From contig CP051233.1 of NCBI GenBank assembly GCA_017792425.1, positions 1,522,402 to 1,586,401 on the forward strand: DNA of 64,000 bases, written 5' to 3'. The stretch comes from Thalassovita sp. (lineage in GTDB: Bacteria > Pseudomonadota > Alphaproteobacteria > Rhodobacterales > Rhodobacteraceae). Position 1 is the stretch's first letter, and every line of letters starts with the position of its first letter. The translations under genes were made by a program, and so were the position numbers. Shown here in pieces: positions 40,990-49,566 of this stretch. The notes under the pieces are model-generated. The model saw nothing but the letters and a program-made list of their open reading frames with translations, was not told the DNA's origin and ran no database searches.

Positions 40990-43479
40990 ATGACCCTTCC
41001 AACTTCTCGTCGTTCCTTCCTGAAGGCATCCGCCGCCGCCGCGACGGCTTCGGCCGCCGGGATCACCCTGCCTCAGGCAGCGGCCGCACAGGTCGGCACC
41101 CCTGACATCCGCTGGGACAAGGCGGCCTGCCGGTTCTGCGGCACGGGCTGTTCCGTTCTGGTCGGGGTCAAGGATGGCCGCGTCGTGGCCACTCAGGGCG
41201 ACCCCAAGGCGCCGGTGAACCGCGGCCTGAACTGTATCAAGGGCTACTTCCTGTCCAAGATCATGTACGGCAAGGACCGCCTGACCACCCCGCTGCTGCG
41301 CAAATCGAACGGCAGCTATGACAAGAACGGCGAATTCACCCCGGTCAGCTGGGACGAAGCCTTCGACATCATGGCCGAGAAGTGGAAGAAGGCCCTGGCC
41401 GAAAAAGGCCCCGATGGCATCGGCATGTTCGGGTCGGGCCAGTGGACCGTCTGGGAAGGCTATGCCGCCGCCAAGTTGATGAAGGCCGGTTTCCTGTCCA
41501 ACAACATCGACCCGAACGCGCGTCACTGCATGGCGTCGGCCGTGGCTGGCTTTATCCGCACCTTCGGCATTGACGAACCGATGGGCTGCTATGACGACTT
41601 GGAGCACGCGGACACCTTCGTGCTGTGGGGGTCGAACATGGCCGAGATGCACCCGATCCTTTGGTCGCGTCTGACCAACACCCGCCTGACCAAACCGGGC
41701 GCCGAAGTGCACGTGCTGTCCACCTTCGAACATCGTTCGTTCGAACTGGCCGACAACGGCATGATCTTTACGCCGCAGACCGACCTGGCGATCCTGAACT
41801 ACATCGCGAATTACATCATCGAAAACGACGCGGTGAACTGGGACTTCGTGAACAAGAACGTCAACTTCACCAAGACGGCCACGGACATCGGCTACGGCCT
41901 GCGCGACGAGCACGCGCTGCAACAGGCGGCGGCCAACCCGAACTCGGGCAAGCTGGAACCCATCAGCTTTGAAGAGTATAAGGCCTATGTGTCCGAATAC
42001 ACGCTGGAAAAAGTGAGCAAACTGTCGGGTGTCCCCGAGGACAAGCTGCTGCGTCTGGCCAAGCAGTACGCCGACCCGAACCGCAAGGTGATGTCGCTGT
42101 GGACGATGGGCTTCAACCAGCACACCCGCGGATCCTGGGTGAACTCGCTGATGTACAACGTGCACCTGCTGGTCGGCAAGATTTCCGAGCCCGGCAACTC
42201 GCCCTTCTCGCTCACCGGCCAGCCTTCGGCTTGCGGCACGGCGCGCGAAGTCGGTACCTTTGCCCACCGTTTGCCTGCCGACATGGTGGTAATGAACGAC
42301 AAGCACCGCGAGATTTCCGAGCAAAAATGGAAACTTCCCGCGGGCATTCTGAACGGCAAGGTCGGTGCCCACGCGGTTCTGCAACACCGCCACCTGAAGG
42401 ACGGCAAGATCAACGCCTACTGGGTGCAGTGTACCAACAACATGCAGGCTGCGCCGAACATCAACGAAGAAGGTCTGCCGGGTTATCGCAACCCCGACAA
42501 CTTTATCGTCGTGTCCGATCCGTACCCGACCGTCACCGCCACGTCGGCTGACCTGATCCTGCCCACCGCGATGTGGGTGGAAAAGGAAGGTGCCTATGGC
42601 AACGCCGAACGCCGCACCCAGTTCTGGCGCCAACAGGTGTCCGCACCGGGCGAGTCCAAGTCGGACGTCTGGCAGGTCATGGAGTTCTCCAAGCGTTTCA
42701 CCACGGACGAGGTGTGGCCGGCGGAAATTCTGGACAAGAACCCGGAATACAAGGGCAAGACCCTGTACGAGGTGCTGTATGCCAACGGTCAGGTCGACAA
42801 GTTCCCGCTGTCGGAAACTGCGGAAGGCTTTGAAAACGACGAATCCAAGCATTTCGGCTACTATGTTCAGAAGGGTCTGTTCGAAGAATACGCCGCCTTT
42901 GGCCGCGGCAAGGCGCACGATCTTGCGGACTTCGACACCTATCACCAGGCCCGCGGTCTGCGCTGGCCGGTCGTGGACGGGAAGGAAACCCTGTACCGCT
43001 TCCGCGAAGGCTATGACCCCTATGTGAAAGCCGGTGAGGGCGTGAAATTCTACGGCAAGCCCGATGGCAAGGCGAATATCATCTTCGCCCCGTACGAGCC
43101 TGCGGCGGAAAGCCCGGATGACGAGTTCAACCTGTGGCTGGTGACCGGTCGCGTGCTGGAGCACTGGCACTCGGGGTCGATGACCCGCCGCGTGCCCGAA
43201 CTGCACCGTTCGTTCCCAGCAGCCGTGGTGTTCATGCACCCCGACGACGCCAAGGAACGCGGCCTGCGTCGCGGTCAGGAAATCAGCATCTCCACCCGCC
43301 GTGGCGAGATCTTCAGCCGGGTCGAAACCCGCGGTCGGAACAAGATGCCAAAGGGTGTCGTGTTCATGCCCTGGTTTGACGAAAGCCAACTGACCAACAA
43401 GCTGACGCTGGACGCAACCTGCCCGATCTCGAAAGAGACCGACTTCAAGAAATGCGCCTGCAAGGTTCAGCGGGCCTGA
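40990..43479 (+). CDS. napA: Periplasmic nitrate reductase catalytic subunit NapA
   Basis: Mo-bis-MGD enzyme reducing nitrate to nitrite in the periplasm. From the ATG at 40990 (preceded by GAGGAGG) the protein has 829 residues. The Tat leader is SRRSFLKA (residues 6-13), with cleavage near AAAAQVG. The 4Fe-4S cysteines are Cys47, Cys50, Cys54 and Cys82 (CRFCGTGC and NCIKG). The molybdenum ligand is Cys180 in NIDPNARHCMASAVAG. The C-terminal part ends DATCPISKETDFKKCACKV. It is full length and has no broken motif. The order napFDAGHBC around it means a complete respiratory unit. Confidence 0.98.
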   Translation: MTLPTSRRSFLKASAAAATASAAGITLPQAAAAQVGTPDIRWDKAACRFCGTGCSVLVGVKDGRVVATQGDPKAPVNRGLNCIKGYFLSKIMYGKDRLTTPLLRKSNGSYDKNGEFTPVSWDEAFDIMAEKWKKALAEKGPDGIGMFGSGQWTVWEGYAAAKLMKAGFLSNNIDPNARHCMASAVAGFIRTFGIDEPMGCYDDLEHADTFVLWGSNMAEMHPILWSRLTNTRLTKPGAEVHVLSTFEHRSFELADNGMIFTPQTDLAILNYIANYIIENDAVNWDFVNKNVNFTKTATDIGYGLRDEHALQQAAANPNSGKLEPISFEEYKAYVSEYTLEKVSKLSGVPEDKLLRLAKQYADPNRKVMSLWTMGFNQHTRGSWVNSLMYNVHLLVGKISEPGNSPFSLTGQPSACGTAREVGTFAHRLPADMVVMNDKHREISEQKWKLPAGILNGKVGAHAVLQHRHLKDGKINAYWVQCTNNMQAAPNINEEGLPGYRNPDNFIVVSDPYPTVTATSADLILPTAMWVEKEGAYGNAERRTQFWRQQVSAPGESKSDVWQVMEFSKRFTTDEVWPAEILDKNPEYKGKTLYEVLYANGQVDKFPLSETAEGFENDESKHFGYYVQKGLFEEYAAFGRGKAHDLADFDTYHQARGLRWPVVDGKETLYRFREGYDPYVKAGEGVKFYGKPDGKANIIFAPYEPAAESPDDEFNLWLVTGRVLEHWHSGSMTRRVPELHRSFPAAVVFMHPDDAKERGLRRGQEISISTRRGEIFSRVETRGRNKMPKGVVFMPWFDESQLTNKLTLDATCPISKETDFKKCACKVQRA

Positions 43480-43507
43480 TTGAGCCGAGAGGTTGAAAGA
43501 CAAGCTC

Positions 43508-44332
43508 ATGTCCGCCGCCAAAGCACACGCAAAAGGCATGGATCGCCGCCGGTTCCTTCAGGACTCGGCGCGCGGTGTGGCTGGCTGCGCGCTGGCGGGC
43601 ATGGGGCTGGGTTGGCTGGCGTCCCAGCAGGCCCGCGCCCTTCCGGCGCAGGCCTTGCGTCCGCCGGGCGCGTTGGACGAGGCTGACTTTCTGTCCGCCT
43701 GCATCCGCTGCGGTCTGTGCGTGCGTGGTTGCCCCTACGATACGCTGGTGTTGGCTGAACTGGGGGTTGACGCCCCGGCGACCGGCACGCCCTATTTCAC
43801 GGCCCGCAAGGTGCCTTGTGAAATGTGCGATGACATACCTTGCGTTGTCGCCTGTCCGACGGGTGCGCTGGACAAGTCGCTGACGAATATCGACGACGCC
43901 AAGATGGGCGTCGCCGTTCTGATCGACGAAGAACACTGCCTGAACGCACTGGGCCTGCGCTGCGACGTGTGCTATCGCGTCTGCCCCGTCATCGACGAGG
44001 CGATCACGCTGGAACAATCGCACAATGCCCGGTCCGGCCACCACGCGATTTTCATGCCCACGGTCCATGCCGACAAGTGTACCGGCTGCGGGAAGTGTGA
44101 AAAATCCTGCGTCCTGCCAGGTGAAAGCGCGATCAAGGTGCTGCCGATGCGCATCGCCCGCACCGACGCCGCCGAGCATTACAAGTTGGGCTGGGAAGAA
44201 AACAATCCGCTGGTGGACGAACTGATCGACCTGCCGGACCGCCTGCCGGGACCGGGCACAGACAACTTGTCCGCCCCCGGCGGTTATGAATTCGAGCCCT
44301 CCTTCAAACTTCCCGGGGGGATCAACCAATGA
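43508..44332 (+). CDS. napG: Ferredoxin-type quinol dehydrogenase subunit NapG
   Basis: Periplasmic iron-sulfur protein that with NapH passes electrons from quinol towards NapC and NapB. From the ATG at 43508 the 274-residue chain has a Tat motif (DRRRFLQDSA, residues 12-21). Cysteine clusters are CIRCGLCVRGCP, CEMCDDIPCVVACP, a split site (CDVCYRVCP) and CTGCGKCEKSC, which fits four 4Fe-4S sites. A TTG at 43493 is an alternative start. The stop overlaps the napH start (ATGA). Confidence 0.95.
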   Translation: MSAAKAHAKGMDRRRFLQDSARGVAGCALAGMGLGWLASQQARALPAQALRPPGALDEADFLSACIRCGLCVRGCPYDTLVLAELGVDAPATGTPYFTARKVPCEMCDDIPCVVACPTGALDKSLTNIDDAKMGVAVLIDEEHCLNALGLRCDVCYRVCPVIDEAITLEQSHNARSGHHAIFMPTVHADKCTGCGKCEKSCVLPGESAIKVLPMRIARTDAAEHYKLGWEENNPLVDELIDLPDRLPGPGTDNLSAPGGYEFEPSFKLPGGINQ

Positions 44333-45249
44333 AGATCAAGACGAAATCCCCCATCGGGCAAGAAGCCATCGAAGCCAAGGGCTGGATCGGAGCGCACCGT
44401 TTCCTGATCCTACGCCGGATCAGCCAGGCGTTTTTCCTGTCGCTGTTCCTGCTGGGGCCGTGGTTCGGCATCTGGTGGGTCAAGGGCAACCTGTCCGGGT
44501 CGCTGACACTGGACATCCTGCCGCTGACCGACCCGTTTATCGCGCTGCAATCCATTGCCGCGGGCCACTGGCCGGAACTGACGGCCCTGGTCGGCGCGGC
44601 CATCGTCGGTGTCGCCTATGCACTGATCGGCGGGCGGGTCTATTGCAGCTGGGTTTGCCCGATCAACCCGGTGACAGATGCCGCGAACTGGCTGCATACC
44701 AAGCTGGACTTGCCGAAAGGCTGGCAACCGAAGGCGCGCACCCGCTACTTCATGCTGGGCATGGTGCTGGCGGTGTCAGCGCTGACCGGCACCATCGCGT
44801 GGGAATTCGTGAACCCGATTTCCATGCTGCATCGCGGGCTGATTTTCGGGGTCGGTTTTGCCTGGGCCTTCGTGCTGGGCGTGTTCCTGATGGACCTGCT
44901 GTTGGCCCGCCGCGGCTGGTGCGGACACCTGTGCCCGGTCGGTGCCTTCTATGGATTGCTGGGGCGCGGGTCCGTCCTGCGCGTCACCGCCGACAAGCGG
45001 GCCGCCTGCGACGATTGCATGGACTGTTTCGCGGTTTGCCCGGAAATGCACGTCATCACCCCGGCGCTGCGCGGATCGGACGACGACACGCCGCTGATCC
45101 TCAGTCCCGACTGTACCAACTGCGGCCGCTGCATCGATGTGTGCTCGGTTGATGTTTTCCACTTTACCCACCGTTTCGACAAGACCCCTTCCCCGGGACG
45201 CGTGCGAACGAAATCCAACTCTGCGCCAATGGCTGACAAGGCCGCCTGA
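44329..45249 (+). CDS. napH: Membrane quinol dehydrogenase subunit NapH
   Basis: Inner-membrane component of the NapGH quinol dehydrogenase, 306 residues with four predicted helices. The polyferredoxin motif GGRVYCSWVCPINPVTD and its pair RRGWCGHLCPVGAFYGLLG mark the NapH/NosR-like fold. At the C-terminus two 4Fe-4S motifs (CDDCMDCFAVCP and CTNCGRCIDVCS) face the cytoplasm. It can donate electrons from menaquinol or ubiquinol to periplasmic partners. It overlaps napG by four bases and precedes napB by 20. Confidence 0.95.
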   Translation: MKIKTKSPIGQEAIEAKGWIGAHRFLILRRISQAFFLSLFLLGPWFGIWWVKGNLSGSLTLDILPLTDPFIALQSIAAGHWPELTALVGAAIVGVAYALIGGRVYCSWVCPINPVTDAANWLHTKLDLPKGWQPKARTRYFMLGMVLAVSALTGTIAWEFVNPISMLHRGLIFGVGFAWAFVLGVFLMDLLLARRGWCGHLCPVGAFYGLLGRGSVLRVTADKRAACDDCMDCFAVCPEMHVITPALRGSDDDTPLILSPDCTNCGRCIDVCSVDVFHFTHRFDKTPSPGRVRTKSNSAPMADKAA

Positions 45250-45269
45250 GCAAGCAACGGAGAATGAAG

Positions 45270-45701
45270 ATGAAAAAGAAAAGCATTATCAGCGCCCTGA
45301 CGGTCACGGCCCTGCTGTTTGCAGGGGCGGCAATGGCTCAGCAGGCGGGCAAGGTGTCCAGCCTGCGCGGATCGGAGGTCGGTGAAACCGATACCGTGAA
45401 CGAGGTATACCACCAGGACGAGGGCCGGTTTCAGCGGAACTACCGTCAGCAACCGCCGTTGATCCCGCACTCGATCGACAAGTACCAGATCGACCTGAAA
45501 GCCAACGAATGCCTGGGCTGCCACGACTGGACCAACGCAGGCGACCGTAAGGCGCCGACGCTGTCGATGACCCACTACCTGGACCGCGAAGGCAACCAAC
45601 TGGATACTGTCGCTGGCACCCGCTGGTTCTGCAACCAGTGCCACGTGCCGCAGGCCGATGCCCCGGCTCTGGTTGACAATACCTTCACCCCGTCCAACTG
45701 A
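45270..45701 (+). CDS. napB: Diheme cytochrome c NapB
   Basis: Small electron-transfer subunit of the NapAB complex, 143 residues. A signal peptide (SIISALTVTALLFAGAAMA) precedes the mature protein. Two CxxCH haem sites are visible: CLGCH at 81-85 and CNQCH at 121-125. The spacing and the short length fit NapB. I chose the ATG at 45270 because CGGAG lies seven bases upstream. An ATG at 45264 is too close to that site. napC follows after 23 bases. Confidence 0.95.
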   Translation: MKKKSIISALTVTALLFAGAAMAQQAGKVSSLRGSEVGETDTVNEVYHQDEGRFQRNYRQQPPLIPHSIDKYQIDLKANECLGCHDWTNAGDRKAPTLSMTHYLDREGNQLDTVAGTRWFCNQCHVPQADAPALVDNTFTPSN

Positions 45702-45724
45702 CGCCCCGAAGAAGGACAAGAACC

Positions 45725-46447
45725 ATGTCTGATGACAAGATCAACGAGTCGCGGCCGGGATTTCTGGGCCGACTGTGGCGCCTCCTTGCCTCGCCCTCGG
45801 GTGTCTATTCGCTGGGTTTCCTGCTGTTCATCGGTTTTGGCGCCGGTGTGGTGTTCTGGGGTGGTTTCAACTGGGCGTTGGAGATGACCAACACGGAAAA
45901 GTTCTGCATCTCCTGCCACGAGATGAAAGAAAACGTCTACGCCGAGTATGAGGGCACGATCCACCAGAATAACCGATCCGGTGTGCGGGCGACTTGCCCG
46001 GACTGCCACGTTCCCAAGGACTGGGGCCCCAAGATCATCCGCAAGATCAAGGCATCGAAAGAGCTGTATGGCCACTTCGTAACCAAGTCGATCTGGACCC
46101 CCGAGAAGTTCGAGGAAATGCGCCTGCATCTGGCCTCGAACGAGTGGAAGCGGATGAAGTCCACCGATTCCAAGGAATGTCGGAACTGTCACAACTTCGA
46201 CTTCATGGATTTCACCATGCAGGAAAACCGCGCGGCGCAGAACCACCAGACCGCCCTGGATGAAGGCAAGACCTGTATCGATTGCCACCAGGGTATCGCG
46301 CATGACCTGCCGGATGGCTATCTGGACAAGTACCGCGAAGTCGTGAAAGAACTGGATCGCAAGGCAGAACTGCTGCCCGTCGGTGCCAAGACGACCGCAG
46401 CCGCCAAGCGAGAGCTTGAAGGCTACCTTGGCGCGACTGGCAACTAA
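45725..46447 (+). CDS. napC: Tetraheme membrane cytochrome c NapC
   Basis: NapC/NirT-family cytochrome anchored by one N-terminal helix (GVYSLGFLLFIGFGAGVVFW), passing electrons from quinol to NapB. The 240-residue protein has four CxxCH sites: CISCH (61-65), CPDCH (91-95), CRNCH (152-156) and CIDCH (184-188). The last gene of the nap operon, it ends before a 9-bp perfect hairpin (46458-46478) and the DUF2478 gene. Confidence 0.96.
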   Translation: MSDDKINESRPGFLGRLWRLLASPSGVYSLGFLLFIGFGAGVVFWGGFNWALEMTNTEKFCISCHEMKENVYAEYEGTIHQNNRSGVRATCPDCHVPKDWGPKIIRKIKASKELYGHFVTKSIWTPEKFEEMRLHLASNEWKRMKSTDSKECRNCHNFDFMDFTMQENRAAQNHQTALDEGKTCIDCHQGIAHDLPDGYLDKYREVVKELDRKAELLPVGAKTTAAAKRELEGYLGATGN

Positions 46448-46457
46448 GAACTGGCTG

Positions 46458-46478
46458 CGGGGCGCCTAGGGCGCCCCG
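46458..46478. other. Perfect hairpin between napC and DUF2478 gene
   Basis: CGGGGCGCC pairs perfectly with GGCGCCCCG around a TAG loop. There is no U-run after it, so it is more likely an mRNA-stabilising or processing hairpin at the end of the nap transcript than an intrinsic terminator. Confidence 0.55.
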
Positions 46479-46504
46479 ACCGATTCAGGAAAGAACAAAC
46501 ACTG

Positions 46505-46999
46505 ATGAAACTGGCATATATCCAATCCGACGCCACCGGCGAAGTGAACCGTGCGCTGACTGACGCCGCCACGCGGCTGATGGAACAGGGCGTCAGCGTG
46601 GTTGGCACCATCCAGACAGACACCCCCCGCCCGAAATCCGATTCTTGCGATATGGATGTCAGGGTGCTGCCGGACGGCGACGTGATCCGCATCTCGCAGG
46701 ATCTGGGTCCGGAATCGCGCGGCTGCAAGCTGGATCCGAATGCGCTGGAACAGGCCGTTGCGCAAACGATGGATCGTCTGGACCGGGCGCAATTGCTCGT
46801 GGTCAACAAGTTCGGAAAGCACGAAGCAGACGGGCGCGGTTTCCGTGAAGTGATCGCCGAAGCCCTTGCGCGGGACATTCCGGTCATCGTTGGCACCAAC
46901 GGGCTGAACCTGCAGGCGTTTCTGGACTTCTGCGGCGGCGAGGCGACACAGGTCTTGGCCACCCCGGACAGTATCGTGGATTGGGCGCGTCAGGGCTGA
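46505..46999 (+). CDS. DUF2478 family protein, possibly molybdenum-related
   Basis: 164 residues. The family signature is the VVNKFGKHEADGRGFREVIAEALA stretch, with SQDLGPESRGCKLDPNALE before it. The N-terminus (LAYIQSDATGEVNRALTDAATRLMEQG) lies where related NTPases have a P-loop, but the classical GKS/T is absent. I know DUF2478 genes beside molybdenum transport or molybdoenzyme genes, which fits its place 57 bases after napC. A role in molybdate or cofactor handling is inference. The AAAGAAC before the ATG at 46505 is a weak ribosome-binding site. Confidence 0.82.
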   Translation: MKLAYIQSDATGEVNRALTDAATRLMEQGVSVVGTIQTDTPRPKSDSCDMDVRVLPDGDVIRISQDLGPESRGCKLDPNALEQAVAQTMDRLDRAQLLVVNKFGKHEADGRGFREVIAEALARDIPVIVGTNGLNLQAFLDFCGGEATQVLATPDSIVDWARQG

Positions 47000-47030
47000 T
47001 CCGCCTGCCTCTGACCATCATTTTGCATCA

Positions 47031-47058
47031 GACCCCGCCATTGGCGGGGTTTGTTTTT
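47031..47058 (+). terminator. Rho-independent terminator after the DUF2478 gene
   Basis: ACCCCGCC pairs with GGCGGGGT around a short ATT loop, then TTGTTTTT. It closes the nap-DUF2478 region before katG. Confidence 0.8.
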
Positions 47059-47072
47059 GCGCCCTGGTTGAC

Positions 47073-47089
47073 GATAAGAAATGATTATC
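47073..47089. promoter_or_regulatory. Inverted repeat upstream of katG
   Basis: GATAA and TTATC (47073-47077 and 47085-47089) form an inverted repeat in an A/T-rich region, partly like a Fur-type GATAATGATTATC box. TTGACG (47068-47073) adjoins it. The stretch 47059-47204 holds no gene. Assignment to a regulator is uncertain. Confidence 0.4.
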
Positions 47090-47204
47090 AAAAGTCAAAG
47101 AAAATGCAATTTATGTAAATAGATTTGGTCTGCTAGAGTTCCCCCAGATGCACTGGACCGCACCGCCACACGGCTGCGCGCTTTAACGAAAACCGGAGGG
47201 AACC

Positions 47205-49379
47205 ATGGACGGAAACGATATTGATCAATCGGGCAAATGCCCTGTCATGCACGGTGGCAACACCGAAACCGGCAAATCGGTCATGGATTGGTGGCCCAAG
47301 GCGCTGAACCTGGACATCCTGCACCAGCACGACACCAAGACGAATCCTCTGGGGGCCGATTTCGACTACCGCGAAGCGGTGAAGGGTCTGGATTTCGAGG
47401 CGCTGAAAGCAGACATGAAGGCGCTGATGACTGACAGTCAGGACTGGTGGCCGGCCGATTGGGGCCATTACGGTGGCCTGATGATCCGTCTTGCCTGGCA
47501 CTCTGCGGGATCATACCGTTTGGCCGATGGCCGTGGCGGCGGCGGCGCAGGCAACATCCGTTTCGCCCCACTGAACAGCTGGCCCGATAACGGCAACCTG
47601 GACAAGGCCCGCCGCCTGCTGTGGCCGCTGAAAAAGAAATACGGCAACAAGGTCAGTTGGGCCGATTTGATCATCCTGGCCGGTACGATTGCCTATGAAT
47701 CGATGGGGCTGAAAACCTTTGGCTTCTCTTTCGGGCGTAGCGACATCTGGCACCCGGAAATCGACACATATTGGGGCGCGGAAAAGGAATGGCTGGCGCC
47801 TTCGGATAACCGGTACGAGGACGTGGCGAACCCTGCCACGATGGAAAACCCGCTGGCTGCCGTCCAGATGGGCCTGATCTACGTGAATCCCGAAGGCGTG
47901 AACGGCGTCCCGGACCCGCTGAAAACCGGCGCGCAGGTGCGTGAAACCTTTGCCCGGATGGCGATGAACGACGAAGAAACCGCGGCACTGACCTGCGGCG
48001 GCCACACCGTCGGCAAGGCGCATGGCAACGGTGACGCGGGTGCCCTTGGCGCTGAACCAGAGGCGGGCGAGATCGAAAACCAGGGCTTGGGCTGGCTGAA
48101 CCCGAACATGGGTGGCAAGGCCGCCAATGCCGTGACCTCGGGCGTTGAAGGGGCCTGGACCAGTAACCCGACCAAGTGGGACATGGGCTATTTCGACCTG
48201 CTGTTCGGCTATGACTGGGAACTGACCAAATCGCCCGCGGGTGCCAACCAGTGGCGTCCCATCGGGATCAAGGAAGAACACCTGCCCGTCGATCCTTCGG
48301 ACACTTCCAAGCGCGGGATGGTCGTCATGACCGACGCCGACATGGCGATGAAGGTGGACCCGGCCTATCGCGCCATCTGCGAAAAGTTCATGGCCGACCC
48401 GGCCTATTTCGACGATTGCTTTGCCCGCGCATGGTTCAAGTTGACCCACCGCGACATGGGGCCGAAAACGCGCTACATCGGCCCGGACGCCCCGGCAGAA
48501 GAGCTGATTTGGCAGGATCCGGTTCCTGCAGGCAACACAGGCTATGACGTGGCCGCTGTGAAAAAGGACATCGCAGCCGCCGGGCTTAGCCTGTCGGACA
48601 TGGTTAGCACCGCCTGGGACAGCGCCCGCACATTCCGTGGGTCGGACCTGCGTGGCGGCGCCAATGGTGCGCGCATTCGTCTGGCCCCGCAGAAGGATTG
48701 GGAAGGCAACGAACCGAAACGTCTGGCCAAGGTGCTGACCGCGCTGGAACCGATCGCGGCCAAGCATGGCGCAAGCGTCGCCGATGTGATCGTTCTGGCG
48801 GGCAACCTTGGTGTCGAACAGGCGGCCAAGGCGGCGGGCTTCACGGTCGATGTGCCCTTTGCCCCCGGTCGCGGCGATGCCACCGACGCGATGACCGATG
48901 CAGACTCGTTCTCGGTATTGGAACCGTTGGCTGACGGTTTCCGCAACTGGCAGAAGAAGGACTATGTCGTCACGGCAGAGGAAATGCTGCTGGACCGTGC
49001 CCAGTTGATGGGGCTGACCGGGCCGGAAATGACTTGTTTGTTGGGGGGTATGCGTGTCATGGGCACCAACCACGGCGGTACCAAGCATGGCGTGTTCACC
49101 GACCGCGAGGGCGCTCTGACCACGGATTTCTTCGTCAACCTGACGGACATGGCCAATCAGTGGGTGCCGACGGGCAAGGGCGCGTATGAAATCCGTGACC
49201 GCAAAACGGGCACGGCGAAATGGACCGCAACCCGCGCCGACCTGGTGTTCGGCTCCAACTCGATCCTGCGCGCCTATGCCGAGGTTTACGCCCAGGACGA
49301 CAGCGCCGGGAAGTTCGTGCAGGACTTCGTCGCCGCCTGGACCAAGGTCATGAACGCGGACCGCTTCGATCTGGCCTGA
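47205..49379 (+). CDS. katG: Catalase-peroxidase KatG
   Basis: Bifunctional haem enzyme removing hydrogen peroxide, 724 residues with two peroxidase-like domains. The distal haem motif is LAWHSAGSYRLADGRGGG, giving the catalytic Arg, Trp and His. The Tyr and Met of the covalent Met-Tyr-Trp adduct lie in GLIYVNPEGVNG and ETFARMAMNDEET. The proximal His is in CGGHTVGKAHG. GGAGGG precedes the ATG. It stands alone between the nap region and an acyl-CoA dehydrogenase gene; no oxyR is adjacent. Confidence 0.98.
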   Translation: MDGNDIDQSGKCPVMHGGNTETGKSVMDWWPKALNLDILHQHDTKTNPLGADFDYREAVKGLDFEALKADMKALMTDSQDWWPADWGHYGGLMIRLAWHSAGSYRLADGRGGGGAGNIRFAPLNSWPDNGNLDKARRLLWPLKKKYGNKVSWADLIILAGTIAYESMGLKTFGFSFGRSDIWHPEIDTYWGAEKEWLAPSDNRYEDVANPATMENPLAAVQMGLIYVNPEGVNGVPDPLKTGAQVRETFARMAMNDEETAALTCGGHTVGKAHGNGDAGALGAEPEAGEIENQGLGWLNPNMGGKAANAVTSGVEGAWTSNPTKWDMGYFDLLFGYDWELTKSPAGANQWRPIGIKEEHLPVDPSDTSKRGMVVMTDADMAMKVDPAYRAICEKFMADPAYFDDCFARAWFKLTHRDMGPKTRYIGPDAPAEELIWQDPVPAGNTGYDVAAVKKDIAAAGLSLSDMVSTAWDSARTFRGSDLRGGANGARIRLAPQKDWEGNEPKRLAKVLTALEPIAAKHGASVADVIVLAGNLGVEQAAKAAGFTVDVPFAPGRGDATDAMTDADSFSVLEPLADGFRNWQKKDYVVTAEEMLLDRAQLMGLTGPEMTCLLGGMRVMGTNHGGTKHGVFTDREGALTTDFFVNLTDMANQWVPTGKGAYEIRDRKTGTAKWTATRADLVFGSNSILRAYAEVYAQDDSAGKFVQDFVAAWTKVMNADRFDLA

Positions 49380-49566
49380 TCGGTCTTCTGGCGCTGCCTG
49401 ATCGGGCGGCGCCAACGCTTGCCACGATCACCGGCGCAGGGCACAGTGACCTTGCGTCGGTTTTCTGCTGATTGGAACGTCTGACGATTTTCTGCTTCCC
49501 TTCCGCGTGCCGCCGTGATGTTATCCTTGCGGAAGGTAATTTCGCACAGAGGAAATGGGGAGAGAG

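Noticed and set aside
40876..43539. Open frame of 887 codons on the minus strand opposite napA
   Set aside because: It is the antisense of a clearly identified gene, has no domain, and is explained by the high GC content, which keeps antisense frames open.
47511..49415. Open frame of 634 codons opposite katG
   Set aside because: Antisense to a full-length KatG with all catalytic motifs; no independent ribosome-binding site or domain.
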